From NCBI GenBank assembly GCA_902777855.1, contig CACYVN010000007.1, positions 92,332 through 156,331 of the forward strand: a stretch of DNA of 64,000 nt, written 5' to 3'. The stretch's first letter is position 1; the number at the start of each line of letters is the position of its first letter. The notes below the pieces were generated by a model that saw only the letters and a list, made by a program, of their open reading frames with translations, ran no database searches and was not told where the DNA came from. Source of the stretch: an uncultured bacterium (lineage in GTDB: Bacteria > Cyanobacteriota > Vampirovibrionia > Gastranaerophilales > Gastranaerophilaceae). Position numbers and translations under genes: made by a program. Below are positions 7,097 through 16,844 of the stretch, one piece after another.

Positions 7097-8470
7097 TTAT
7101 TTTGCTAACATTTCATTAATGGCCTTAGCTGCTTTTTTACCTGCTCCCATAGCATTAATTGCGTTTGATTCTCCGACAGGTGCAACGTCACCGCCCGCAT
7201 AAACACACGGAATATTTGTCGCCCTTGTTTCACCGTCAACCGTTATATACCCTTTTTTATCCGTAACTATTTCCAGTCCGTCATATTGCGCACTGCGCTG
7301 AATAATCGGGTTCGGGTTTGTGCCTAACGCAACAATTACGGTATCAACATCTTCAACCGTAAATTCACCCGTTCCCACAGGTCTGCGTCTGCCCGATTCA
7401 TCAGGTTCGCCAAGTTCCATTTTTTCAAATTTCATTCCGTCAACATATCCGTCTTTTTCAAGTATTTCAACAGGTGCGTGTAAAAATTTGAAAACAATTC
7501 CTTCTTCTTTTGCATGACGAATTTCTTCAAGTCTTGCAGGTAATTCTTTTTCCGTACGGCGATACATAATAGAAACTTCTTCAAAACCTACTCGAACGGC
7601 AGTTCTTGCGGCATCCATCGCAACATTGCCTCCGCCGATTATTGCGGCTTTTTTGCCAACACGCAAAGGTGTAGGTGAATCTTGTCTGCCTGCACCCATC
7701 AAATTTACTCTTGTCAAAAATTCATTTGCACTATATACTCCGTTTAAGTTTTCGCCTTTTATGTGCATCATTTTTGGCAAGCCTGCGCCCGAACAAATGA
7801 ATATTGCAGCAAAACCGTCTTCTTTTAGTTGTTTCAAAGTTATTGATTTTCCTACAATTACGTTTGTTTTAAATTCAACTCCCATTTTTTTGAGGTTGTC
7901 AATTTCCCTGTCTAAGAATGTTCTTGGGAGTCTGAATGGCGGAATACCATATCTTAAAACGCCGCCCAACTTGTGCAGAGCCTCAAACACAACGACTTCA
8001 TGTCCTGCTTTTCTTAAATCTGCTGCGGCGGTAATTCCGGCGCAACCGGAGCCGACGACAGCGACCCTTTTGCCGCTTGGAATAATTTCAGTTTCTGAAG
8101 CCTTTGTATTATCCCCGACATATCTTTCCAAAGCGCCTATGGCAACACTTTCGCCTTTAATCCCCAAAACGCAATTGCCTTCACATTGTCTTTCCTGAGG
8201 GCAAACACGACCGCAGACAGACGGAAGCATGCTCGTCTGGCGAATTATATCGCCAGCCTTATCAAGTTCATCATTTTTTAAGGCTTCAATAAAATCAGGG
8301 ATTTTAATATTAACAGGGCAACCCTGAACACAGCGGGGATTTTTGCAGTGCAGACAACGTGATGCCTCAAGTTTAACCTGCTCGGGGGTTAAATTACTTT
8401 CTACCGCATCAAAATTTGAACGGCGTTCTATTTTATCCTGTTCTTTTACTCTCTGTCTGTCAACTGCCAT
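7097..8470 (-). CDS. gltA: NADPH-dependent glutamate synthase small subunit-like oxidoreductase
   Basis: The product (457 residues) has an N-terminal domain with two 4Fe-4S clusters (CLHCKNPRCVQGCP near 40-53 and CGRVCPQERQCEGNC near 86-100), an FAD-binding motif GSGCAGITAAADLRKAGHEV near 140 and an NAD(P)H-binding motif GGGNVAMDAARTAVRVG near 280. This is the GltD/GltA family that passes electrons from NADPH to glutamate synthase; the same architecture is used by NfnB, the large subunit of electron-bifurcating transhydrogenase. No glutamate synthase large subunit or nfnA is next to it, so the partner is unknown. A stand-alone GltA of this size is common in anaerobes. Confidence 0.88.
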   Translation of the reverse strand: MAVDRQRVKEQDKIERRSNFDAVESNLTPEQVKLEASRCLHCKNPRCVQGCPVNIKIPDFIEALKNDELDKAGDIIRQTSMLPSVCGRVCPQERQCEGNCVLGIKGESVAIGALERYVGDNTKASETEIIPSGKRVAVVGSGCAGITAAADLRKAGHEVVVFEALHKLGGVLRYGIPPFRLPRTFLDREIDNLKKMGVEFKTNVIVGKSITLKQLKEDGFAAIFICSGAGLPKMMHIKGENLNGVYSANEFLTRVNLMGAGRQDSPTPLRVGKKAAIIGGGNVAMDAARTAVRVGFEEVSIMYRRTEKELPARLEEIRHAKEEGIVFKFLHAPVEILEKDGYVDGMKFEKMELGEPDESGRRRPVGTGEFTVEDVDTVIVALGTNPNPIIQRSAQYDGLEIVTDKKGYITVDGETRATNIPCVYAGGDVAPVGESNAINAMGAGKKAAKAINEMLAK

Positions 8471-8582
8471 AATACTATCCCTTCTAATAATGTATATTTT
8501 TTTATATTTTAATTTAAACCCGCATGTAACGCAAGAAATTTTTAATGTAAAATAAGATTGTTCAATTTAAAAAGGATTTTAT

Positions 8583-9803
8583 ATGTATAGTTTTAATGAG
8601 AATAATTCATTATTCGGATTTGACGGAATATTAAACCGCAGAAATTATATTGTAAATATATTGATTGTAGAGGCAATCGTGCAGTCATTAATTGCCACTC
8701 CGCTACTGATTGCGGTATTTATGAGTAACAATTTAACAGGTGCAATTTTGGGCGGCGGTACAATGCCAAAATGGTGGTATTTTGTTATGTGTGTTTCAAG
8801 TTTTTTGAGTTCTGTTATGTATATGCCCTCAATTGTGCGCAGATTTAGAGATATTATGGGAAATTCTGGCAAAGACGATGTAAAATCATTTGCCATATTT
8901 ACTTTTATAATTCTTATATTAAGTATTCCCGCAAGTTTTACCCAAGATATGTTTCTTGCATCATTTAAATTTATCGGATTGATAATATTGATTTCTCTTG
9001 CCTGTATAAGAGGCAAAGTGACGGGTTTTCTGCCCAAAAGCCCGGTTGCAGAATTTAACTGGGGTGCGTTTATAGGAACATGGATTTGGGGATTATTCAA
9101 TAAAAGTTTTAAAACACTATGGGCTTTGCCGTTAAGTTTTACTATGGGTGCTCTGCCGTTTTACATTGTATGCGGTTTAAAGGGGAATGAATGGGCTTAT
9201 GAAAAATCAAAGAACAAAGATATACAAACATTTCATTCAAAGCAAAAAATTCAGACAATTATATGGACTGTAATACTTCCTGTAATATCTTTCGTATTTA
9301 TAATATTCGGGAGTATTTTTGTATACAAATTTGTATCGGGCTACACAAAATCGCATCCGGATTTTACAAAGCAGGCTGTTGAATATTATGTAAATACTGA
9401 ATCTAAAGCAGCTGTGTCTAAGTTTGACAAAATTGAATTAGGGGCAGGCGAATACAAGTTTTATATTGACCCTAAAAAATGGGCAAATTCTTCTTACAAA
9501 GAAAAAATGGCTGATTTTGATATGGCAAGCGGATATGTAATGCTCCAAACATTAAATGACAGCAATATTATTGATGCATTTTCAAACGCTTCAACAAGCA
9601 ATATTATGAATAAAATCAAGATTTATTCAACTTATAACGATGAACTTTTGGGTGAATATCATTTAGATCCTGAGGTTATAAATGAATTTATGGACGAAAT
9701 AAAAAACAATCCGGACGTAAAAAATAACCCTGAAATAAAAAACAAATTGTTAGATAAAATCAAAAAAGGATACAGATTTAATTCACATCCGGCACTGCCG
9801 TAA
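8583..9803 (+). CDS. DUF805 / DUF2628-like multi-pass membrane protein
   Basis: Residues 1-140 form a DUF805 domain (FGFDGILNRRNYIVNIL, then PSIVRRFRDIMG and further helices). A second module begins near 150 with FNWGAFIGTWIWGLFNKSFKTLW, the pattern of DUF2628-like membrane domains. One more transmembrane helix (about 220-245) anchors a soluble C-terminal region of about 160 residues with helical, Asp/Asn/Lys-rich repeats near the end. The protein is 406 residues long, has an AAAGGA ribosome binding site, and is the second DUF805 protein in the window (see 3462). Function unknown. Confidence 0.8.
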   Translation: MYSFNENNSLFGFDGILNRRNYIVNILIVEAIVQSLIATPLLIAVFMSNNLTGAILGGGTMPKWWYFVMCVSSFLSSVMYMPSIVRRFRDIMGNSGKDDVKSFAIFTFIILILSIPASFTQDMFLASFKFIGLIILISLACIRGKVTGFLPKSPVAEFNWGAFIGTWIWGLFNKSFKTLWALPLSFTMGALPFYIVCGLKGNEWAYEKSKNKDIQTFHSKQKIQTIIWTVILPVISFVFIIFGSIFVYKFVSGYTKSHPDFTKQAVEYYVNTESKAAVSKFDKIELGAGEYKFYIDPKKWANSSYKEKMADFDMASGYVMLQTLNDSNIIDAFSNASTSNIMNKIKIYSTYNDELLGEYHLDPEVINEFMDEIKNNPDVKNNPEIKNKLLDKIKKGYRFNSHPALP

Positions 9804-9817
9804 ATTCAAAGAAAATA

Positions 9818-9845
9818 TTGACAAGTTTTTTTGACTATGTAGAAT
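9818..9845 (+). promoter_or_regulatory. promoter of tRNA-Gln
   Basis: TTGACA (9818-9823) and TAGAAT (9840-9845) are separated by 16 bp and lie about 22 bp upstream of the tRNA 5' end. Confidence 0.7.
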
Positions 9846-9867
9846 TAAGGATGTGACAGTTCTGTAT

Positions 9868-9925
<58 letters not shown>

Positions 9926-9940
<15 letters not shown>

Positions 9941-10145
9941 ATTTTCAAAGGCTTGCGCTAAAGCAGGTCTTTTTTAGTGGCTTGATGAGAACCATCAATG
10001 CGAAGCATTGACTTGGTTCGAGCGCGAGCGAGCAGAGGCTGAAAGGGCACGACAAGGGTCGTGACCTGAAATGCCGTTTATTGCGAGCGAGCAAGACAAT
10101 CCAGCCACCCCAGATTTTCAAAGGCTCCGTGAGGGGTCTTTTTTA
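9926..10145 (+). repeat. duplication of tRNA-Gln 3' end plus terminator, with inserted GC-rich repeat unit
   Basis: The last 15 nt of tRNA-Gln and the following bases (ATCCAGCCACCCCAG then ATTTTCAAAGGCT) occur at 9926-9953 and again, identical, at about 10099-10126. Each copy is followed by its own hairpin and T6 run, so each keeps a working-looking terminator with a different loop. The 145 bp between the copies hold a GC-rich segment (GAGCAGAGGCTG, CACGAC..GTCGTG hairpin, GTTTATTGCGAG) of the same family as 3171-3400. Confidence 0.85.
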
Positions 10146-10165
10146 GTTTATAAAAATAAAAATTT

Positions 10166-10807
10166 CTAATATATCGGTTCAACCGGTGTTCCGCCGAACA
10201 ACCAATTTTTGAAAAATGGTTTTGAACCGTCTTTATTATAGTAAGTTTTATCAGGTTTCCCGCCGGCATAAGATTCTATTTCAAGTTTCTTAGTACCGGT
10301 ATCGGAATAAAAACCGGTATTTATATAATCATTACCTGATGTTTGTTCAACGAAGATATCGCCTTTTTTATTTGTATAAAATTCTATATAATTTTTCCTT
10401 AATCCTGCGCTAAAGCCGACATGTACATCGTGAGGTTTACTTCCGTAACTTACAATATCAAGAATACTCCCTTTTTCTTTCGCAACAGAAACAACATTTT
10501 CTTCTCTTACCCTTTTAATTAAATTTTCAACGGATATGTTGCTGTCTGTTGATTTCCCTAATATACCAAACAAACCTTTCAGTCCTCTTTCTTCAAAGAT
10601 ATTTTTTATAGTTGCAAAAAACGGTGTTTTGGTTATTTGGGCATCCATACTAATTTCATTAATCAACTCCCCGAATAAACCTTCCGCATTTTTTAATGTT
10701 TTAACGGGAGATTTTGCCCCAAATTTTAATGCTTCAGTATAACCTGTAAAATACGTATTCTTTTTTGCAGAGTAAACATTCAAACCATTAACAGCATCAA
10801 TTTTCAT
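10166..10807 (-). CDS. hypothetical protein with Asn/aromatic N-terminal motif
   Basis: Unrecognised 213-residue protein. The N-terminus (MKIDAVNGLNVYSAKKNTYF then TGYTEALKFGAKSP) has no signal peptide but carries the short aromatic-x-Gly pattern (YFTG, KFGA) also present in the small proteins at 26413, 49718 and 59293. Residues 40-100 are helical; the C-terminal half is beta-rich and Gly/Tyr/Asp-rich (SYGSKPHDVHVGFSAGLRKN, NDYINTGFYSDTGTKK). No catalytic motif stands out. It stands alone between the tRNA-Gln repeat and the divergent asd gene. Confidence 0.65.
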   Translation of the reverse strand: MKIDAVNGLNVYSAKKNTYFTGYTEALKFGAKSPVKTLKNAEGLFGELINEISMDAQITKTPFFATIKNIFEERGLKGLFGILGKSTDSNISVENLIKRVREENVVSVAKEKGSILDIVSYGSKPHDVHVGFSAGLRKNYIEFYTNKKGDIFVEQTSGNDYINTGFYSDTGTKKLEIESYAGGKPDKTYYNKDGSKPFFKNWLFGGTPVEPIY

Positions 10808-10960
10808 TTTATATACCTCAAAATTAGTATATCTTCAAGGATATATTGTATTAAAAGAATCACTTTGTCAATGGTAATTGGTAAATATTTATTAACTTGT
10901 AACATAATAAATATATTGTTGTAGTAATATCATAAAAGATAGATTTATGAGGATAAAATA

Positions 10961-11983
10961 ATGTCAGGAAGAAAAGCAAATATAGCCATATTGGGTGCAA
11001 CCGGAGTTGTCGGCAGAGAGATTACAAAAATAGTTGATGAATTAAATATTGAATACAATACAATAAAATTTTTATCCAGTGCAAAAAGTGCGGGAACAAA
11101 ACTGACTTTTCAGGGTAAAGAATACACCGTAGAAGAAGCAAAACCCGAAAGTTTTGACGGAGTAAACATAGTACTTGCTTCAGCAGGCGGTTCAACATCA
11201 AAGCTTTTTGCACCTGAAATAGTAAAAAGAGGCGGAGTTTTGATTGATAATTCTTCCGCATTCAGAATGGAAGAAGATGTACCTTTGGTTATTGTAGGGG
11301 CAAATGAAGATGATATTAAGTTGCACAAAGGTATTATTGCAAATCCGAACTGTTCAACTTCGCAGTTGATGCTTGTTTTAAAACCGCTCAATGAAAAATT
11401 TAAAATTAAAAGGCTTATTGTTTCAACTTATCAGGCTGTTTCAGGAGCCGGTTTAAAAGCAATAAACGAACTTCGGGAAAATACAAAAGCTGCATTGAAC
11501 GGGGAAAAATTTGAACCAAGTGCATTCAAAAAAGAAATTGCGTTTAATGTGTTACCTCAAATTGATGTGTTCTGCGAAAACGGTTACACAAAAGAAGAAA
11601 TGAAGGTTGTAAACGAAACCAAAAAGATTTTGCACCTTGATAAAAATGTTCCGATTTCGTGTACTGCCGCAAGGGTACCGGTATTTAACAGTCATTCAGA
11701 AGCCGTTGATATTGAATTTGAACAGAATGTTACACCGGATGAAGTAAGAGAAATTCTTAAAAACACTTTCGGGGTTAAAGTTATTGATAACCCCGACAAT
11801 TTCGAATATCCGACCACAAAGGATTCTTCAGGTGTTGATCCTGTTTATGTCGGAAGAATCAGGAAAAATCTTGCCTTTAATAATGGTATTACGCTCTGGT
11901 GCGTAGCAGATAATTTAAGAATTGGCGCAGCACTTAATACCGTAAGAATTTGTAAGGAAGTTATTAAAAAAGGTTTATTCTAA
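10961..11983 (+). CDS. asd: aspartate-semialdehyde dehydrogenase
   Basis: Asd makes L-aspartate-4-semialdehyde from aspartyl phosphate with NADPH, the branch step to lysine, diaminopimelate, threonine and methionine. The 340-residue product has the NADP-binding GATGVVGREI at residues 10-19, the active-site Cys in NPNCSTSQ near 130, and the RVPVFNSHSEAV stretch with the catalytic His region near 245. Length and start fit the family; GAGGA lies upstream. It is probably transcribed alone and ends in a terminator at 12008. lysA, further along the same pathway, is at 50617. Confidence 0.96.
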   Translation: MSGRKANIAILGATGVVGREITKIVDELNIEYNTIKFLSSAKSAGTKLTFQGKEYTVEEAKPESFDGVNIVLASAGGSTSKLFAPEIVKRGGVLIDNSSAFRMEEDVPLVIVGANEDDIKLHKGIIANPNCSTSQLMLVLKPLNEKFKIKRLIVSTYQAVSGAGLKAINELRENTKAALNGEKFEPSAFKKEIAFNVLPQIDVFCENGYTKEEMKVVNETKKILHLDKNVPISCTAARVPVFNSHSEAVDIEFEQNVTPDEVREILKNTFGVKVIDNPDNFEYPTTKDSSGVDPVYVGRIRKNLAFNNGITLWCVADNLRIGAALNTVRICKEVIKKGLF

Positions 11984-12007
11984 ATTATTTTTAATAAAAA
12001 TCACAAT

Positions 12008-12047
12008 AACCCATGCCAAATTTAATATTTCGCATGGGTTTCATTTT
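12008..12047 (+). terminator. rho-independent terminator of asd
   Basis: AACCCATGC (12008-12016) pairs with GCATGGGTT (12032-12040), a 9-bp stem followed by a T-rich stretch. Confidence 0.8.
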
Positions 12048-12204
12048 TATCATGCGAATTAATTATTAAGCAAATTGGGGAACAAAATTATATCTTTTAT
12101 ATAAGAAATATATACGATAAACATATAAATACCGCATATTTAAGAATTGTTAACAACATTTTAACAAAAAGGCAATTTCTCAAAACAAAAATACTTTATA
12201 TAAA

Positions 12205-12362
12205 TGTAAGGGAAATACAAAATTTCAACTCAGGGAAAATAAAGATTAAATCTCAAATATATGTGAAAAGGATTTAAGAACAAAAACAAGTTTTTTATAC
12301 TCTCTCTCTTAATATCCTCGTGTTTATTTAATGTTGCCGTTATTCAATGGCAACTTTTTTTT
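12205..12362 (+). ncRNA. candidate small RNA ending in a strong terminator
   Basis: A rho-independent terminator (GTTGCC at 12333-12338, GGCAAC at 12349-12354, then eight T) lies 370 bp downstream of asd, which already has its own terminator, so it should end a separate transcript. TATAAA at 12199-12204 could be the -10 of that transcript. No open reading frame with a ribosome binding site is seen between 12060 and 12330. The 5' end is a guess. Confidence 0.3.
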
Positions 12363-12584
12363 GATTATTATTAACTTTCAGCGATATTTATATTCATATT
12401 GAATTTGTTATATTTAACAATTTGCGCCAATTTTGCGACACTAACAGAAAAAATCCCATTGTGTCCAAATTTGACACAGGGTAGTTTTATACTAAAAATG
12501 CACTCCGGTACAAGCCAGGTTGACGGGATGTGTAAGTGTACATTATACTTATATTTAATAAGTATTAATCGAAAGGAAAAACCT

Positions 12585-13799
12585 ATGCAGGAAATTAAAT
12601 GTCCTAAATGCGGTGAAGTTTTCAAAGTTGATGAATCGGGATATGCCGCTATTGTAAAACAGGTCAGAGATGACGAATTTTCAAAAGAACTCGAAAGCAG
12701 ACAAATTCAGTTTGAATCCGAAAAGAAAAATGCCGTTGAAATAGCAAAATTTGAAACGGAAAAAGAATTGAATGAAAAACTGAATAAAAAAGAGGCTGAA
12801 ATTGCCGAACTTAAAAATAAAATAGAGTCTTTTAACAAAGACAAAGAAATTGAAATGACCAAACTTTTGGCTGATAAAAATGCACAATTGTCAGAAAAAG
12901 ACAACAAAATTGACAAATTAAAAAATGATATTGCCCTAACCGAAAAAGAATGTCAGTTAAAAGAGCAGTCTATGAAAGACCAATATGAACAGCAATTAAG
13001 ATTTAAAGATGAAGAAATAGAACGATATAAAGATTTTAAAGCAAGATTATCTACCAAAATGCTCGGCGAAACTTTAGAACAGCACTGTGAATTGTCTTTT
13101 GAACAATTAAGAGCCACAGGTTTTAAAAGTGCATATTTCGGCAAAGATAACGATGCAAAATCAGGCAGCAAAGGTGATTACATATACAGAGATTACGACT
13201 CCAACGGAAATGAACTCATATCGATTATGTTTGATATGAAAAACGAGGCAGATACGACTGCAACAAAGAAAAAGAACACCGATTTTCTAAAAGAACTCAA
13301 TAAAGACCGTGAAGAAAAAGGATGTGAGTATGCAGTTCTTGTTTCAATGCTTGAAGCCGACAATGAACTTTATAACGGCGGGATAGTCGACATGTCGCAT
13401 TATTACGAAAAAATGTATGTCATCCGCCCGCAGTTTTTTATTCCTATGATAACAATTTTGCGCAATGCGGCATTAAATTCTCTCGAGTATAAAAATGAAA
13501 TTGAACGTATGCGAAACCAAAATATAGATGTTTCAAATTTTGAAAAAGCTTTGATTGATGTTAAAGATAAGATTTTCAGAAATTACGAAATTGCAGATAA
13601 AAAATTTAAAACTGCCATTGACGAAATTGATAAATCCATCAGTCATCTTCTAAAAATTAAAGATGCATTGATTTCTTCAGGGAACAATTTACGTCTTGCA
13701 AGCAGTAAAGCTGATGATTTGAGTATCAAGAAATTAACCAAAAACAATCCTACAATGCAGGCAAAATTTGATGCCCTGAAAAAACCAAAGAAAAAATAA
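12585..13799 (+). CDS. DUF2130 domain protein with N-terminal zinc ribbon and coiled coil
   Basis: The product (404 residues) starts [20 protein letters not shown], a half zinc ribbon, continues with a long coiled coil (about 30-150, Glu/Lys-rich) and ends with the DUF2130 domain, which contains [11 protein letters not shown] and [10 protein letters not shown], a pattern resembling PD-(D/E)xK nuclease-fold proteins (D..., E/D-x-K). The function of DUF2130 proteins is not established. The start is set by the AAAGGA ribosome binding site; the frame is open upstream to 12399 but that part lacks family similarity. purA follows 73 bp downstream. Confidence 0.88.
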   Translation: MQEIKCPKCGEVFKVDESGYAAIVKQVRDDEFSKELESRQIQFESEKKNAVEIAKFETEKELNEKLNKKEAEIAELKNKIESFNKDKEIEMTKLLADKNAQLSEKDNKIDKLKNDIALTEKECQLKEQSMKDQYEQQLRFKDEEIERYKDFKARLSTKMLGETLEQHCELSFEQLRATGFKSAYFGKDNDAKSGSKGDYIYRDYDSNGNELISIMFDMKNEADTTATKKKNTDFLKELNKDREEKGCEYAVLVSMLEADNELYNGGIVDMSHYYEKMYVIRPQFFIPMITILRNAALNSLEYKNEIERMRNQNIDVSNFEKALIDVKDKIFRNYEIADKKFKTAIDEIDKSISHLLKIKDALISSGNNLRLASSKADDLSIKKLTKNNPTMQAKFDALKKPKKK

Positions 13800-13872
13800 A
13801 TGTACCCCCCATTTGCTTCTATGTTCATGCTAAAATTAATTTGCATGAACATAGGAAAAGAGGGATATAATT

Positions 13873-15159
13873 ATGGAGAATAAGGTTGTAATAGGTGCGC
13901 AGTGGGGTGATGAGGGTAAAGCAAAAATCACCGATTTATTAGCGCAGGATGCGGATTTGATTATAAGATATCAGGGTGGATGCAACGCAGGTCATACTGT
14001 TGTTGCGCACGGAAAAACCTTCAAATTTCACCTTATTCCGTCAGGAATTTTATACAAGGGCAAAACCTGTTTAATCGGTAACGGTACGGTTATCTTGCCT
14101 GAATATTTTGAACAGGAAATTGAAGGTCTGAAAAAAGAAAATATTGACCTTTCAGGACTCAAAGTCAGTCCGCTTGCGACAATAACTATGCCTTGGCACA
14201 CTGAAGTTGACGGCTACAGCGAAGATAACGCAAAAAAAGGTAAAATCGGTACGACTAAAAAAGGTATCGGTCCGACTTACACTGACAAAATGGCAAGAAT
14301 TGCACTAAAAATTGAGGATTTGTACTCAAAAGAGGCTTTAAATGAGAAATTAGATGTAATTTTACCTTTAAAAAATAAACAGTTAAAAGAAGTTTACGGG
14401 CTGAAGACATATTCAAAAGAAGAAGTTTTGGCTTTGTGCGAAAAATATGCAAAGATTTTTGAACCTTATGTTTGCTTCAACTGGCAGGAAATGTTACATC
14501 AATTCAAAAAAGATGGCAAAAAAGTTTTGTTTGAGGGCGCACAGGGAGTAATGCTTGATGTTGATTACGGTACATACCCGTTTGTCACCAGTTCAAACCC
14601 CGTTGGCGGCGGAGCTTGCACAGGTTCAGGCTACGGACCGAAAATGATAGATGAAGTCATCGGGGTTGCAAAAGCTTATGTAACAAGAGTGGGTGAAGGA
14701 CCTTTTGTGACTGAATTAACAGACAATACAGGTGATACAATAAGAGAAGTCGGGCATGAATTTGGGGTCACAACAGGACGTCCAAGACGCTGCGGATGGT
14801 TTGATGCCGTAACAATGAGATATGCATGCCTTGTTGGCGGTTTAACTTCTGTTGCACTCACAAAAATTGATGTTTTTGATTCATTTGATGAAATAAAAAT
14901 CTGCACAGCATACAAAGACAGACGTGACGGGAAAATATACAATTCTTATCCGACAGATGTCTATATTCACAAGTATTTAGACCCGATTTACGAAACCCAC
15001 AAAGGCTGGGGGCAGGATATAACAGGTATTCGCAAATATGAAGATTTACCGCTTAATGCAAGAAAGTATCTTGAACGACTTGAAGAACTTCTTGATACCC
15101 CGATTTCAATAGTATCAGTCGGCCCCGACAGAGAACAAACTATTTTTAGGGGTAAATAA
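13873..15159 (+). CDS. purA: adenylosuccinate synthetase
   Basis: PurA condenses IMP and aspartate with GTP to adenylosuccinate, the first committed step to AMP. The GTP-binding GAQWGDEGKAK is at residues 8-18, the IMP-binding TKKGIGPTYTDK near 132-143, VTRVGEGPFVTEL near 270 and TTGRPRRCGWFDAV near 300. Length (428 residues) is normal. AGAGGGAT lies just upstream of the ATG. fliI follows 49 bp downstream from its own promoter. Confidence 0.98.
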   Translation: MENKVVIGAQWGDEGKAKITDLLAQDADLIIRYQGGCNAGHTVVAHGKTFKFHLIPSGILYKGKTCLIGNGTVILPEYFEQEIEGLKKENIDLSGLKVSPLATITMPWHTEVDGYSEDNAKKGKIGTTKKGIGPTYTDKMARIALKIEDLYSKEALNEKLDVILPLKNKQLKEVYGLKTYSKEEVLALCEKYAKIFEPYVCFNWQEMLHQFKKDGKKVLFEGAQGVMLDVDYGTYPFVTSSNPVGGGACTGSGYGPKMIDEVIGVAKAYVTRVGEGPFVTELTDNTGDTIREVGHEFGVTTGRPRRCGWFDAVTMRYACLVGGLTSVALTKIDVFDSFDEIKICTAYKDRRDGKIYNSYPTDVYIHKYLDPIYETHKGWGQDITGIRKYEDLPLNARKYLERLEELLDTPISIVSVGPDREQTIFRGK

Positions 15160-15208
15160 AATTTTAACAAATTGATATTGTCCGAAAAAAAAGTATAATG
15201 GTAGAAAG

Positions 15209-16558
15209 ATGGGCAATGCGATAGATAAAAGTTCAATAGAAGATTTAAAACAGCGGGTGAAAAACAAACTTGACCAGACTCAGTTGTTCACTTATCGTGG
15301 TTCCGTTTCAAAACTTTTGGGTTTAACGGTTGAGGTTAAACTCCCCGGACTGAAAATTGGCGATTTATGCTACATAGAGACCTATGATGGCAAGCAAAAA
15401 CCTGCAGAGGTTCAGGCTTTCAGGGGTGAAGTTGCTCAATTATCACTTTTATTAGACGGAGAAGGTATAGGACAGGGAAGTCTTGTAACTTCAACCGGTA
15501 AGCCGATTATTATCCCTGTTGGGGATTTTTTGTTAGGCAGATTGATTGATCCTATGGGTAACCCTATTGACGGACGTCCTCTTGATTTGGAAAATGCAGA
15601 GTACAGACCCATTGAAGGTCCTCCTCCGGGTCCGTTTGAAAGACCGATTATAACGGAACAGTTTTCAACAGGTGTAAGAGCGATTGACGGTTGTATGACA
15701 ATGGGTGCAGGTCAGCGTTTAGGGTTATTTGCAGGTTCCGGGGTTGGTAAAAGTACTTTATTAGGTATGATTGCAAGAAATTCTGATGCGGATGTTAACG
15801 TTGTTGCACTAATTGGGGAACGTGGCAGAGAGGTTAAAGAATTTGTAGAGGATGCATTGGGCGAACTCGGGATGAGTCGTTCTGTACTTGTATGTTCAAC
15901 AGGAGATAAACCGCCCTTGATTCGTCAAAAATGTCTGCTTGCAGCAACTGCGGTTTGTGAATATTTCAGAGATCAGGGCAAAAAAGTTTTCTTAATGACC
16001 GATACTGTCACACGTTGTGCAATGGCAGGGCGTGAAGTCGGATTGTCCTTAGGTGAACCGCCGACAATGAAAGGTTATCCTCCATCAATTTTCTCATGGC
16101 TGCAAAAAGTTTTGGAACGGGCGGGCAACAGTGAGAGAGGCTCTATAACCGCATTATATACCGTTTTAATGGAAGGGGATGATATTAATGATCCGATTGT
16201 TGATATTGTTCGTGGTATTGTTGACGGGCATATTTTCTTATCAAGAAAAGTTGCAGAATCAAACCATTACCCTGCTATTGATGTTTTAGGCAGTATTTCC
16301 CGTCTTATGAGTGCCATTGCATCTCCCGAACACAAACAGGCTGCGGCGAAATTAAGGACTATAATGTCATTATATCGTGAAAATAAAGACTTAATTGATG
16401 TAGGTATGTATCAGCCCGGGTCAAATCCCCGTCTCGATACTGCCATTGAAATGATGCCTAAAATCAATGGTTTTCTGCAGCAACGTACCGATGAAAGTGT
16501 AACAATGGAAGGTACAATCAACCAACTTATTGAAATGATGCAGGATGTTGAAATTTAA
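15209..16558 (+). CDS. fliI: flagellar/type III secretion export ATPase
   Basis: The product (449 residues) is a FliI/SctN-type F1-related ATPase that energises export of proteins through the flagellar or type III secretion apparatus at the inner membrane. Walker A (GLFAGSGVGKST) is near residues 173-184, followed by ALIGERGREVKEF, the Walker B-like KVFLMTDTVTR, and the SLGEPPTMKGYPPSIFSWLQKVLERAG stretch specific for the export ATPases rather than F1-beta. No other flagellar or secretion gene is in the window. TTGATA (15172), TATAAT (15194-15199) and a start only 9 nt after the -10 indicate a nearly leaderless transcript. FliI versus SctN cannot be told apart here. Confidence 0.88.
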   Translation: MGNAIDKSSIEDLKQRVKNKLDQTQLFTYRGSVSKLLGLTVEVKLPGLKIGDLCYIETYDGKQKPAEVQAFRGEVAQLSLLLDGEGIGQGSLVTSTGKPIIIPVGDFLLGRLIDPMGNPIDGRPLDLENAEYRPIEGPPPGPFERPIITEQFSTGVRAIDGCMTMGAGQRLGLFAGSGVGKSTLLGMIARNSDADVNVVALIGERGREVKEFVEDALGELGMSRSVLVCSTGDKPPLIRQKCLLAATAVCEYFRDQGKKVFLMTDTVTRCAMAGREVGLSLGEPPTMKGYPPSIFSWLQKVLERAGNSERGSITALYTVLMEGDDINDPIVDIVRGIVDGHIFLSRKVAESNHYPAIDVLGSISRLMSAIASPEHKQAAAKLRTIMSLYRENKDLIDVGMYQPGSNPRLDTAIEMMPKINGFLQQRTDESVTMEGTINQLIEMMQDVEI

Positions 16559-16765
16559 AAAACAGCGTGCGTGCTCAAGATGTAATCTTGGAAGTCCGAT
16601 TTTTGCAAAAAATCGGGATGAAACCGAGATTGTAGGCGAGGAACGAGCCGTACAAGAAAGGTTTGCAGCCAGCTTAGTTTTTGAGCACCTTTAGGTGCGT
16701 AAAAAACAGCGTGCGTGCTCAAGATGTAATCTTGGAAGTCCGATTTTTGCAAAAAATCGGGATGA
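16556..16765. repeat. 66-bp perfect direct repeat duplicating the tRNA-Pro 3' end and its downstream region
   Basis: Positions 16556-16621 and 16700-16765 are identical (66 bp, period 144). The shared segment ends with CGGGATGA, which on the minus strand is the last nine bases of tRNA-Pro, and includes the hairpins CAAGATGTAATCTTG and CCGATTTTT..AAAATCGG that lie downstream of the tRNA. The insert between the copies (16622-16699) contains another hairpin, GCACCTTTAGGTGC. The first copy overlaps the fliI stop codon. Confidence 0.9.
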
Positions 16766-16830
16766 CAAGATTCGAACTTGCGACCCCTACCACCCCATGA
16801 TAGTGCGCTACCAAACTGCGCTACATCCCG
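16757..16830 (-). tRNA. tRNA-Pro (GGG)
   Basis: Read on the minus strand: acceptor CGGGATG/CATCCCG, D arm GCGCAGTTTGGTAGCGC, anticodon stem CTATC/GGTAG around loop ATGGGGT (anticodon GGG), T arm CAAGTTCGAATCTTG. CCA is not encoded. A TATAAT (16844-16839 on the minus strand) lies 8 nt upstream of the 5' end. Confidence 0.93.
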
Positions 16831-16844
16831 ATATGAATATTATA

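Noticed and set aside
12399..12584. 62-residue N-terminal extension of the DUF2130 protein
   Set aside because: The zinc ribbon at the chosen start is the normal family N-terminus and has a good ribosome binding site.
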